Source of the DNA: Hofstenia miamia
Lineage: Eukaryota > Xenacoelomorpha > Acoela > Hofsteniidae
Assembly: GCA_900660155.1 (NCBI GenBank)
Contig: CABFPE010000016.1
Coordinates: forward strand, 1,633,735-1,697,734
Direction of reading: 5' to 3'
Length of the DNA stretch: 64,000 nucleotides
Part shown: positions 1-14,500 of the stretch, piece by piece
Layout: every line of letters starts with the position of its first letter
How positions within the stretch are numbered: the stretch's first letter is position 1
The notes under the pieces: model-generated
Told to the model about the DNA's origin: nothing
Seen by the model: only the letters and a program-made list of their open reading frames with translations
Databases searched by the model: none
Translations under genes and position numbers: made by a program

Positions 1-31
<31 letters not shown>
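1..31. repeat. TA microsatellite at window start
   Basis: (TA)n fills the first 31 bases and may extend left of the window. A similar run lies at about 2493-2541 in the anoctamin intron. Confidence 0.9.
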
Positions 32-34
<3 letters not shown>

Positions 35-103
35 ACACCTATATTCTTCAATATGATAATTTTAAATACTTAATTTTTTGCAAAATTGAAAATATTATAG
101 CAG

Positions 104-2493
104 ATTTCCCATTATAGAGAGCAAGTATGCAATGCAAACGGCATTTATATGTGTCCAGCGTGTCCTGAATGTTCGAGATGGGAGCTAAAGGATAACTGCT
201 ACAACACTTGGGTGAGTAAAAATAAATATACAAGCATTGTTGTGTAATACAGCATGAAATATAGTAAATATATACTGAATATGATAAACCTAAATTTCCA
301 GATTGCTTTTCTATTATTTTTTATTTATGAGTAACATGATGGTAAGTAATAAATCTAACTATGTAAAATGTAAAGCGTTTGGTTATGACGAAATTATCAT
401 TAATTTCAAACCTTGTTTGCAGGAAAAGCGTTGCGAGTAGGCCTAAAGTTCCAATATCAAGGTTGGTCAGTCACAGCATTATTCCCTCAAATTAAGCACA
501 GGCTTTTCCTTGTTATGCATAAAATTATTCTTTTAGTCTGTATTTCTTCTTTGTGTTGTTTGTAGTTGACATAATTAATCATTCGATGAGGGTTTATAGA
601 AATTCAATTTCCCAAACAACTGCTCATGTACAGACCCGCTGTACCCGTGGGTTACTTCTGAATTTCATTTTATCTATAGCTATATAGGTAATCGAAAACA
701 CAATTGCAAATATAAAACTAGATGCAAATTAGTCTTTTATAGCTTCTAGAAGCCATTGGCTTTCCCAAGTGTCTAATTTATGTTATATTATAAATTGCTT
801 TCAAAAATTGACGAAACAGGAGTTGCTTCATGAGTCTACCTACAAACATATGCACATTCTATGAAAAATTTCCCAAAAAATTGTAAAGCAAATCACGATT
901 TGAGAGAAATTACCATTTAAAAAATATTTTTTATACAAAATATCTTTAAATTACAAGATTTTGGAGTTTATTAATTATTAATTTACTAACATAGCGAATA
1001 TAACCACTCTATTAATTTCTTTTTAGATAGCATATCTATTTGACAATGGGTATACAATTTTTTATGCAGCCTTCATTTCATTCTGGTCAGTACTTTTTCT
1101 GGAATATTGGAAGCGAACGTCGGCAGTACTGGCTCATCGATGGGACGTGTTCGACTTTGCACCACTTGAGGTTTGCATTTCTTTTATTGTATCTTATCAC
1201 AAATTTGGAACCCAGGTCTTAAAACTTGTGTATAGAAGATACATCCTTCTTAACAAACTTTCTATGTCAATGAAAGTCTCTGTTATTATTGTGAACTGAA
1301 TTAGAGCAAGATCGGGTCTATATTTTTTCATGTAGCAGTCACCTTAAACTTTGAAAACGGATAGTTTTGACTGGTACAACGGTAAATATAAGTCAAAGAG
1401 TTGTCAAAATCATTTAATGATAAACTAGAAAAGCAGATAGGCTTAATTTAGAAATAGATTTTTAGCATTTTCAGTTTTTTGTCGCACAACTCTGAACGTC
1501 AAATTCGCAATTAAATTCCGAGTGTCCATAATGATAAAAAACGTTCCAATCCATAGATGTGTATCCAATTAAAATATTTGCTATTTGACTAAAGATTGAA
1601 ATTGTCACAAGGAAGGACATCAGTAAAAGCATCGAGCAAATTAAAACCAAATTGCAACTTGACTTATTTATTTAACACGTATCGTAATAGTAAATACATC
1701 TATAATTTTTTGAGTGAACTATGTTATTTATGCTTATGTTATTGCTGTTGATACGTTTATTTGGAGGCGTTTTCTTATCTCGAATATTTCCTATTAATTC
1801 TAAAATTTGAGTTTTATGTAAATTTTCCTTGACTTATTCAAATGATTAACTCTAATTTATTCAAGAACTTGATGTACTCCAGTTATATTACTTCGTTCAG
1901 TGAAATTTCGTGATTCGAATCTGTATTAATAAAAACAAATGGTGCAAAGGCTCAAGCTAACATTTGCTTTATATACTTATTTGTCTTCAATTTATTAAAG
2001 CAATCAAATAATTTAGCTTCAAGATGCGAGTTATAATTTGAATACGCATTTAATAAGGAAGTATTTGAAATATACCAATGAAACTACGAATAAACAAATA
2101 TAGTACAATTTTTAGACGAATATATATAATATATATACTTAAGGTTGTTGCAGATTCTATATTTATTGGAAACTCGTCAAGAAATTAATGAAAAACTGTT
2201 AAATTGGAGATCAACTGTGATTATAATCTTATTGAACTTTAAAATGGAATTTTGATGAAAAAATTTTTTGAACTGTTATTGAGAATAGAGAACTTCATTT
2301 TCTTTTAATAATTCTTCTTGAAAGGACTGACTACATTAATAGTGCACTTGGATCTAGGCAACTGCCTGTCAGAAACAGCCATTACAAACACGAATATACT
2401 ATTTGTCCTAATAATTTATTTAGTTGATTCTGAAAATATACTAAGTTTTAAAATGATATTTATCGATTTTAAGATAAAAATATTTATTCTTAT

Positions 2494-2545
<52 letters not shown>

Positions 2546-5500
2546 GTCTGTAAACAAGTACTTCTATATTAACAAAAAGTTTGCATTGCTGTGAGGTAGA
2601 TTAGCTTAGCTAAAAGACACGTAAAGTGTAATTTTAATATTAACAAAAAATTGCAGAATATAATTCTATGGTGAAATTTAAGAACACAACGATTTGTTCA
2701 AATTAAGGAAACGTCTGTCAAATGTAAATAAGTCTAATATTTCAACTAACAAATTCGAATCACGAAGTTGTCTTTAGAATATTTCTTAATTGGATTCTGA
2801 CATTTTTAAAGAAAATTGATTTTAATTTTCTTTAAATGCGGCCTTAGTAATTTTATTTCACTCAATATTTCTTAGTATTACTGGTAGCTTTTTTATATTT
2901 ATCTTCATTTGCATTGCTTTCAAAAAATATTGCAAGCTTGTTTTAGCATTTTGTCATTATTAAAACGTAGGGCTTGTTGTTATATTGCTTCTATATCATG
3001 AATTATCATATTTTGTAGACCTTACGGTATGTTAGATACCATAGCTTGGTAGCTTTTTATAACACCAAAGGTTACACTAGAGTTATGCATAGAATATTAC
3101 ACAAAGGCCTTTCATTGCTATTAGGGTGAGAAATTATCCAAAAATGAAAAAGACGCATTCTTCTTGAAAAAAAAATATTTTCTGCTCAAGCCAGTAAGTT
3201 GAGTATTTTCGGGTATTTTGAGTAAATCACGTGACTCATTATCCAAACAAAGTAATATGTATTCCAGAAATTACCTTACCTACTACATTGAAATTGAACA
3301 CGGATAGTAGAACACTAAGTATTTCACAATGTAATGTATCCATATGCTAATATGCTTATCTCATTATGGCATAACTAAGTTTTCACGCCGTAATTTTTGC
3401 TATATTGTACCAAAATATTAGCATATGTAAATAAAATATAATAACTACTTAGTGTGGTCGACTTTGGCGAAGTAGGTAAGGCTATTTTCAGTGGCGGCAG
3501 AACAAATTTTTTCTTGGGTATGCAAAAAATCACAACATGCAACTAGTCTAAAACTTTTTTACAACTTGCCCTGTCATTTCCAAATGTCAGGCTTTGTGCA
3601 GAGCCAATATTTCCAAAAAAAGATAAATTGCCAGCTGAAATACATTTTTGTATATCATAATACTTGAAAATTAATACAGTATTAAAAAAAATTAAAGTGC
3701 AAAGTAATTTTAAGCTTGCAAATGTCCGAATAATTCACTACCACGTGAGATGGCACTAATAAATTCTTGGAATTTTTAAAAATAATTAAAATTATCTATC
3801 CATTTCCTATACGAATGCATTACCATGCTGTGATTAAGGCACATCACCTCAAATTTGAAATTTTGTGCTCAGTTGCTGAACAGGCACAGCAGGCAAATAT
3901 GGAACTACTGAAGTTTTATATGAATTTATCAAAACATTTTGGACACGAGATTGTTTTCAGCATGAAATATCAACACGAGTATATCCATTTTTGTAATCGC
4001 CTTGGCCTTAAACAGCCTGGTGATTTTTAAAAAAAAATTCATGATCCTATAAAAAAATTTTAAACGCTTTCTGCCCCGCGACCTCTGACTTTGCGCAGGG
4101 CACTCTTCAATGTGTTTGGAATATCTTTGCACATATTAAGAAACAGCCAAAGTTCTTTGTTGCCTCCAGGAGTTCAAAACCTTCTAAAACATCAGCACTA
4201 AGTATGGAGGGAATTTAAATCTTTTTCAAAAATTCAAACATTTCTAAGAAAACTTATTAATCTATTCAACAATCTCTGCCACAGCAATAAGATTTAATAG
4301 ATATTTTCAGCATTGCATTAATGTATGTTCCCTAATAGACCTACTCATGCCCCAAGATTTTCAAATTTGGAAATAGGTTTGGAGAAAATTCTTTGTAAAT
4401 GTGGAAAAACGGTTTGTCCTTTAAAAGCGACGCTAGGCTGCTTAAGGTTAAGTGGGTCTACTTGTTTGATTGCAAGTGTTTTAATAAAATCATTGAAGAT
4501 TCCCATCTTCACTTCAACCACAATCACTTAAGTGCAAATTTCTGCATATTTGTCCCCCCCCAAATGCATATTTCATCTTGTTTTTAGTGCATATTTTCCT
4601 TTCCTTATTTATTAGTCTCCACTATATCCCTCATGAAGTTATTTTTGAATGCTAATCATATCAAACTGACTACTTTAGGTATACTTTGCGTACCCAACAG
4701 CATTCTCGGGTATGCAATTGCATACTCAAGCGACATGGTTTCGCCGCCTTTTGCTATTTTTTACAATGTATGGCTCAAATTAGCCAAAAATATTCAAAGT
4801 ACAGGCATCAGAAGAAAATCTTAATTGTTTTGTAAAGAATGCGTTTTCCATTTTTGCACTATTTCTCGCCTTAAGCACAGTGAAACGCTTTTTTGGGATA
4901 TTCTATGCATAGCCCTAGTCTGCACTATTAAATTCCACTTAGTTCGTAAAATGACATATAAGTATCACATCGTTCAACCGAATAAGCAATGCTACCATTT
5001 TTACAACAAAGCCTCTGTAACATATTTGATAAGAAAAAAATGGCACTTTTGGCATTATGCTGCTTTGCTAGTATGATATCTTTAATCAGAATTTTAGTTT
5101 GGTTTGTGTGAATTGCATTTCTGTTGTTTGTAATAATTTTTCGCATTATCACGCACACACAATATTTTCCTATCATAAAAGCAAATTTATTTGAAATAAA
5201 CTTTTATTAACTTCGACGTGTATTTTTTTCACTATTGTGCAAATTGTGTACTTTTAAGACCTACCAGTTCATTTGCATTTCCTCCCGTGAAGCGGCAAAT
5301 TTGCAATTATCTTTTTACATAATATCCGTTATTCTTTCAATAAAATTTCCTACATTAACTCTTGTCTTCCAACATCAAGATGCTGCCCGGAAATCGTTTA
5401 AATTTGGACTGATTACTACTGCATTTGTTATTGCACTTACTAAAATTTTAGTTTACAAAGATGGAAATAAAATTTTATATTTTTCATGGGTATGATAAAC

Positions 5501-8500
5501 TAGACATATTTTCACATTTTTTTAAGAATTCAATCTCAATTCTCAAAATTTTTCAATTTTGGCAACATGTCAAAGCGGACCTAATAACAATGAAAAACAT
5601 TCAAATTTTGTTTGTGAACATAATATTTTGTCCACCTTGGTTAGCTAATTAAGAAATTTGAAAGTGAAATTTTGTTGAACATTTTTGGTGATTATTGGAT
5701 TATACTAATAAGATAATTGAGCAATAATTTTTTAACCATCTAAATCACATTATTTGCATATAATCTAAAAAATATTAAAATTATCAAATCGATTGTTATC
5801 TATAATTTTTTCAAAAGAAACATTAAAATCCCTAAAAATATTTGAAATATTACTCGAGTATTCCGCAAAATGAAAATTTTTTAGTAAATTATTTGACCAG
5901 GGATATATAAATATTGAGGGGTATCAGAAATGTGATTGAGTAGAAATTGAATGTAATATTTATGTATTTATACGTTTTAAATGAACCATTGATTTTTTCA
6001 GTTCTATATTTCCTTTGAATCTAAAAAATAGAAACTTAGTACACATTTATGTCTTATAAATGTTTATAATCTAATAGTTTTATATATTTATTCATTTCTC
6101 TGCTTGAATTATTAATTCAAAATAAAATGAATTTAGTGATGTACAAAAAACCGCTGAACTATAAACTAGTTTCTCCAATAATAATAGTCTATTCAAGTAA
6201 TATTGAAATTTGAAAGGTCAACCATATATATTTTTAAATATTTATTCAACTCTAGCCAATTTAATAATTTGAAAGTAAATCATTGAGTTATTTGTTTTTT
6301 CGAAATCTTTCAAATGCTTAGTGTTTTTTTCAAAAATATAAGAAATCGATTATTAAGTTCTTCTTCAGCATATAAAAAATTTCAAATAATTTCAATACCT
6401 CCAACTAGTGTAATGCGGGTCAAAAAGGAACACTTAGACCTTTTTTGGTCAATAAAAACTTTAAAATAAAACATTTGATAGATTTTCTTTTTTAGCTACT
6501 TAAAACAATATTTAGTAATGTGTCAAAAAAATGGACCTGTTTCAAGTTATATTTTTGTCAAAATATTGGTTTAAATAAGAATGCCAGAATTTTCAGATTT
6601 CCAAATATGCGGGGCAAGAAGGAACGGATTAAAAGAGACAAAGAAATGCAATGTAAAATAAAGTGTAATGAAACTAAAGCAATAATTACATGTTTCTTTA
6701 TAAATATTGATTGTAGCTATGAAATCTAACAGTTATAAATAAGAAAAAAATCACTTCTTAACATAAATCACATATTATTATGCCTTTTAGAAATGTACAA
6801 CAATCACTGTGAGCCGATGTCTTACAAACTGAACATAAAACCCACTGTTCCTTTGATTTTGCTTGGGCAATATTTAATGCCTTAAGAGATGAATAAAATA
6901 TTGCCTAGGTTATTATATGCTTGAATATAAAACACACGTTCCTTTTTGCCCCATCTCTAGATCAAATTTTTAATGCACTGAAAAATAAAAATGCCAAGAA
7001 GATTGAAACTCTTCTTGCAATGCAGTAGTTTCAGAAGTAACAAATATAATAAAAAATATAAAATCATGAAAATCGCCATGTAGCAAAGCCTTAAAACAGA
7101 AGAAATTTCCCTTAACAAATATTATAATTCTCTCCAAATTTTAACGATTCTTATCAGAAGCTGACTTTAAATTCTCAAAAAACTCTTTATTAATCACTTA
7201 AAAATGAAAGCAATACGATTTCCAACAAACAAAGAGGCGGGAAATAATTTTAATCATCATGACTCAGCAAATCTATTAACCCGAAGCTAATAAAATACTA
7301 AAATAAAAAATTCTTTCCTTTTTCCCCACGTTCCTTTTGCCCCACATTACTCTAATAGAAAAAAATTCGTTTTTGACAAGCAACAAAGTTGCTATACGTA
7401 ATAATGTAATTCATTAAATAAGGAATTTCCCTCGAATTTTAATAATATTGCAAATGCGCAAGAAATATGTGCTCTCCTTAGAAATTGTGTACAAACCTTA
7501 TTTTCAAAATAAATTATTTATTTAATTTAAATGGCCTGTTGAGGCAATCTTCCTCTTCGTGTTTTAAAAATTTTTCTTGTCAAGCATAAAAGTTCTACTT
7601 TGTATATCATTAACTAATCACACACTAGTTTATATTCAAATTTTGTAAATTCCATTTAATAAATGAGTCCAATCATTATTTGATTGACAATGTATAGCTT
7701 TTTATTCTTTTAAAAATGATGAACTTACTTTTCCCATAGGAAAATCCGAGGCCTCAATATGCAGCATTATCAAAAGAAATGAGGAAGAATCCCATTACCG
7801 CACAATTAGAGCCTTATTTTTCTGAGCAAATTCGACTCGCTAGAATGATGTCCGGAGTATCTGTCCTGTTTCTAATGGTGAGATTTTATTGCTCGCAGTT
7901 TATTGCTTCTTCAAGATAATAAATTTAAATTGTTTACCGCATGAACTGTAATAGTTAGATTAAATAGATTGCTATAGGTTTGTATTAAAATTATCTCAAA
8001 TTTCATCGTTCAATTTTAAAATTCCGAAAGAATTTATTCAGAAGTTTCACATTTGATTAGTTAACAGTTAGATGTATTGCAAGGCTGTTTTAGACTATTT
8101 AAGCAAAACGTCAAGATTTCTGTATGATTACAACAAATCTTGCAATGAAGAAACATCTTTGTAGGTCGCAAATAACTACCACATTGCTGTCTTAAGTTAC
8201 TACAATTTATTTTAATGACTAATGATAAGAAATAATCTAGAAAAGTCAGGAACATTAAATAACATAAAGTTGAATGTCCTCGGTGACATCCAATTGAATA
8301 CCTTTCCACACTATTAAAATTCTGCTTTGTATATTTTAAAATATATTTAAAAAACTCAAATTTCCATAAAATTTTTATAAAATCCTTTATAGAAATTCAT
8401 CAATAACCTTTTGTAGTATGTGCATTACGCATTATTCAACACTAAACCTTGAAACATGACTATAACACGGTTTTTTGCTCTAATCAACATTTTTAAATAT

Positions 8501-11500
8501 GATTTTAACTTATCCAATTAATGATAGAATTTATATTGTTTGCTTTTTTATATCAAAATTTTAGATTACTGTTGTTATTATTTTTGTCATCAGTGTAGTG
8601 GTTTACAGAAGCTTCATGATCACAGCTCTTTATCAAGTTCATTTGTTTGAAAATCAAGCTTCCATCATAGCAAGTGGTTCAGGAGCCTGTATTCAGGTTA
8701 TTCTTATCATGGCTGCAGGACAGGTAATAATTAAACAGCAATTATAACTTTGCTTATTGCATAAATATTGAAAGCAAAACTGAAATTTGAGACAGTTGAC
8801 CGCCGAGCCTAAGACTGTATTAGAATTAATTTCCATATTGAATGAAGTATTGACAACATGTGCATGATTCAACATTAATTAACAATTACTGTGTAATAAA
8901 CTTACTTAGACTTAACATTTTCATGGGAATATACACAAAACATTGTGAACAAATAGCTCAGAGGAACATCAAAGTGCTTTATATTAAAAAATTTTCATTT
9001 AGGTGTATACCAAAGTCGCTGAAAAGTTTAATGATTGGGAAATGCACCGCACTCAGGAAGAATATGATAATAATCTTACTTTCAAAGTTTTTGTCTTCCA
9101 ATTCGTCAATTTTTATTCGTCCATTATCTACATCGCATTTTTCAAAGGAAAGTTAGTAACCGGCACAATAAGTTATATATTCTAAGCATAATATATTAGT
9201 CTACAAGACATATCTTTGTTTCAATTGAGTATTTCAAACATCTAGTGCATGCATGCACTTACAAAGCTTTGTATATATATATATGAATATATATACAGCA
9301 TTGCTCAGCGAGTTTGTATCAAGCGGAAATTTGCTAATTTTTAATATATAATCACTTGAAATTGAAATATAAACAAGGATTCCCCATGATAACATAGAAT
9401 TTATCGTAAGGATTAGGAAAATATGTAAAAAAACACTATGCCTTCTAATATTTCATATGTCCACCCAAGATTATAATCTAGTTGTTCTTGTGTCCACCAC
9501 AGCTAGCGATTACGGCAGCTACTCGTCTTGGCATACTTTCAACCAAATCCTTGCACATTTTTTGAATTTATTATAATGTAAACAAACATTTCAAATAGAA
9601 TTGGGGAACATTTGCGACTGAATGACGTCTCTAATTGACAAACACTGCAAGTTAACGACAAAACTGCCAACCAGAGTCATGTTTTGGTAGTGTTTTTCTT
9701 GGTGTGGAATTGGAAAAAAGCACGTTGTAGAAGATAGTATAGACAACAAATGCTTAATGGTTTCCAGATAGCTCAGGTGTTTTCCAGCAAGACAATGCCC
9801 ATTTCATAACTCACGCAGAACCAAAGCTTGTTTTGATAGGCACAACCTCAATGTCATGAACTGGTCTGCCCAATCCCCCGATCTGAACCCAATAGAGAAA
9901 TTGTGGGGCACTCTGAAAAAGAGACTCAGAGATTCCAAAGCTCATTCTCAGAGTGAAATAACATCTTCTCTTATAAATATATGGAATGAAGATGACGAAA
10001 TTCACGAAATGTACAAGCCAAGTACGAGTAGCTGCAGTAATCGCTCGCGGTGGTGGACACATGAAATATTAGAAAGCTTAGTGTTTTTTTACAATAAATT
10101 CTATGTTATAACGAAAAATCCTTGTTTTTCCTTCAATTTCTAGTGGTTATATATTAAACATTGTAGCTTGTTTCAAACTCACTGAGCCATATGCTATATA
10201 TATTTATAAACCTTAATAATGAAATGTTTTGCTTTATGATAATTGCATTATTATTATACAAACGTTTGGCTTAATGCTCTTAAATAGGCAGATATTCTAT
10301 TAAGTTTTATACAAACTTTTCAGAATATAATATCATCTTGCAAAGAAGCAGGTAATTTACTTAAAGCAACTTACAGTGTTTTATTGTTATTGGTTCATAT
10401 CGATTTTTGTATTAATTACAAAAAATCAACCTACAGTATGTTGGAATTAAATTTTATTGAATTACTCTCTGATTTTATTCAAATATTTTTAACAATCTTG
10501 CCTCTAAATGTTATTTTATTATAATCATAAAAATTCCAATTTTTTTATATTATTTTCCATAATCGGAGCATTGTTGTTGTCAGGGACGTGAGAATGATTT
10601 AAATTTGGGGGGCATCTTATGAACTGAAGTGGTTCCATTTTCAATTTTTTAAATAAAGAATTTTGAATCTGCATATTTTTCCATTTTTTCGTAATTGTTG
10701 GGGGCAGCTGCTCCTTTTGCCCCCTATTTCTCGCGTCTTTGGTTGTTATTAGCAATGTTTATTTCGAATTAATGTTACACATAAAATACTACGTCAAAAT
10801 ATAGAGAGGCATTAAATATCATAGCAGGAAATCAACGAAAATTTCTCAGTAAAATGTGAAAAATGCTTTCTGAATGCAATCTGCTGACAAGTCTGTTGCA
10901 TAAATTTAACAAAATGCAAATTTATGACATTTACTGCAAGGTTCAGTATTTGAAAATTCAAATCTCTAAAAGCATAAACATATTTTAATTTAGAATTGTT
11001 GGTTATCCTGGACATTATCAAACAGTTTTCAACTATAGATTAGAGGACTGTCCAAATGGAGACTGCTTGATGGAAATGGCCACCCAATTAGCCATCATTA
11101 TGATAGGAAAGCAGATTGTAAACAACACCGTAGAAGTTGGATTGCCGTAAGTTTATAAATAAATAAATATATTTATATTGAACAATTTGTACAAATTATC
11201 AAATATCAAAATTATAAATCAAACTATAAGAAATAGTTGTACAATGAACAATGAACGCTGGCATGGGCTGATGTTGTCACAGACAGCAGTAGTGACATGC
11301 GAGCAGAAAGTAAACAAGAAGAAAATCAACACTCTAATACTGAGAAAATCTAATTGAAAATATAAAAATTGCGAAGATCAACACTCTGCAAATATTTTAA
11401 GTGTTACCACAATATCTGGCAAAGAATTCCAATACATTACACATCTGTAGCTTAGTTTATTTTGTGTCCTGCTTGTTGTATGTATTATCAATTTGTAAAT

Positions 11501-14500
11501 ATGTCTATATGTATATTGTAAATATTGTGTATATATTTTTGCAGATTTGTAAATATGTGCAGCAGGTTTGGATGGCAGATAAACAAATAAAGCTATTGAA
11601 GACACTATTTTATAATTGTTCCACTATTATTTTCTGCAAAGATGTCATTACTATCAATTTAGACAATAGTTGAAGTTATTCGTTGTAAAATTTAAGGTTT
11701 TCCGCTAGCACTAATACTTTTACCTTTCACAGTGATTATTTTTCGTTTTTATTCCTATTTTAAACCTTATTGTTCTATTTTCATTATTGATTGACTATAA
11801 ATTTTACATTTTTATTGACAACATCCCAAATATCATTTTAGGATAGTAAAGAAATACTATAACAAATTCACAAAAGATCGTCATAAAGCCAGAAGTACAT
11901 CTGCAGAGAATCTTAAATTTAAGCGATTGGAGGCAGACTATATTCTTCCGGAAAACACAGGATTATTCGAAGAATACCTGGAAATGGGCAAGTTATTTAA
12001 TAGCTAATGTATGGTTGTGTTTTTACTAAGCGGTTTATTTGCCAAAAGAGTATCCGTTACGGTGACATGATAATTTGTCAATTATAAGCCAGTTATATCA
12101 TGGACTTAATATTTTGTGTTGGTCTGTACAATTACATAAACACTATATATCAAAAGTGGGTGTTGGGAGAATGTCTCCTGTTAATCCTTCCAGAATTGAT
12201 AATTTTCGTTTAAAAATGTAAAGCAAAAATAAGATGGCAAGAAGTACCTTAGGGTACATTATTGTAATATGTTTGATAGGTTCTACAAGGCTTTGCAACA
12301 TTATTTATCTCCCAATAATTTGTTCACCCCCTCTGCAGAAAATCCTGTTTATGAGCCTTGTAACAGAGAAACATGTAACCTCTTCATAACATTGAAATAT
12401 TTTTTGCGTAGACAAAATATAATTATTTTTACTAATTGTATTTAGTTCTCCAGTTCGGCTTTATCACTATCTTCGTATGTGCCTTTCCATTAGCACCACT
12501 TTTTGCTCTGCTCAACAACTGGCTGGAAATCCGAGTCGATGCCAATAAATACGTGTGTCAGGTCAGAAGAGCAGTAGCAGAAAGAGCTAATAATATAGGT
12601 ATCTTTTAGTTAAATAGTTATATTCTTTTCGAAATAACACCAACCTCAAATCAATTGCTGTAAATGAAAATGTGAAGGCTCAGGAATTCAATTTTTGGGT
12701 CGTTAACAATTCTTCTCATGTCTCAAAAGAATTTCAATAATATACATTTCAAATAATATAAGTCTGGAGTCTTTGAGGGTAAAGACTTCACAGCCTAAAA
12801 ATATTTGGAAAAATTGTGCAAGCAATGGTGTTTGTGGCATCCATCGCAAGCTTTGGCCAGTCATAGATTTTGTACATGTTAAAAATATTATAAAAGCTAG
12901 GACAAGATTTGATGATTGGAAATACTAAAGCATTTCTAAGCGACGTTTGAATTTTAAGATACTTTACAATCAAACATTAATTTGTTGTTAATTTGCAATG
13001 AAGTACTTCAAACATAAGATTTATTAGAAATGAATGTTTCCATATAGATCATTTTCAATGGGCTACTTTTAAGGCTTTTTGAAAATTTACATTTGCTATT
13101 GAAAACAAGCTGTTTTTGTTACTGATGCGTCTCTAAGAAACGAGGAAAATTCAGTTTTACTATCTGAACTTATTTCTCTCCACAATTGAAGCAAATTGAC
13201 AATTTTGTTGTTACTTTTGAAGCATATTCGTACATTGTGCTTAGTCGCTAACTTCCATTGGAAATTTTAATATAAAATAACAAAACATGATTGTTTTGTT
13301 AGCAAATTGTCATTTTGAACGAAATGATATCCAATGTCAATCAAACATATAAATATAGTAATACTCCCGTTACAGAAATAGAAATTTCTTATTGTTTCAC
13401 GTTTTTTATAAGATAGATAGACAAAATATTAATGGTATTCAAATTTTCTACATGACAGTATTTTTACTGCTATTACGTAGCAGCAAATCGAACTCTAGAA
13501 CCGCTAAATGGATCAATTTTAACCGAAATTGAAATATTTTTTGCAAGCTTATAAATTGCTAAAAGTTTTTCAATATCCTAACCAAAGATGAAGTTGGACG
13601 GGTTTGGTGCAAGTGGGGCAAAAACATTCTTGGGTTGAAAAAAACTGAATCAAAGAAATTGTCATTTTTAGAGATTTTAAAATTTCCCCTGCTTGATAAA
13701 ATTTGGATTTACTAGGAAATTTTAAATTTTTTTATCATGTATTTTTAGTTGATGAAACTTGATTCCATTCAATAGTACCAATGAAATCTGATTTGCAACT
13801 ACAATGGAAGGAGTGCAATTACTCTTGCATAAATTTATTAAATAAAACTAAGATTAAATCTCCATTTGTAAATAATAGTAGATGACGCTTGAAAAATTAT
13901 TCTGCATCTTCTAAGCAGTAAGGAATTGAAAATATTTTTCAATGGTGGTGTGTGTAGTGTTATAAAAATTGTCATAAAAGAAATATGAGACAATAGGTTA
14001 TCGTTTAGTTTTTGAAACAGATTTTTTTGTGGGACAATTTCAGGCGAAAGAATATAAAGCGTTGGACCATATGGTATGGGGCAGCTGTCAACACATGACT
14101 ATGGGGGCGGTGGTGGGGCATTTAAAAAAATTCTTCCTTACAAACCAAAATTGATGGACGTTGTCTTTATATTACATTGGCTAAAATAACATTAATTATT
14201 AACAATAAATATTAATTTATTGATATGGCAAATGAGTCATTGACAATTAAAGATAAATTGCATGACATAGTATTCAAATTTTAAAAATTATTTTTATTTT
14301 ACATAACTCTATGTCATTTAACCATTTACCTTATATTAAGGGTTCTATTTTTGTAAATGTCTATTTCTAGCAAAAATTGTATAAATATAGATTGAATAGT
14401 CAACTTTGATGTAATAAAACATCAATTAGCTATTTTTTAATATTTCATTTGAAAATAATGCAAATTAGAAATTAATAAACATCCTACTTTTTCTGTAGAT

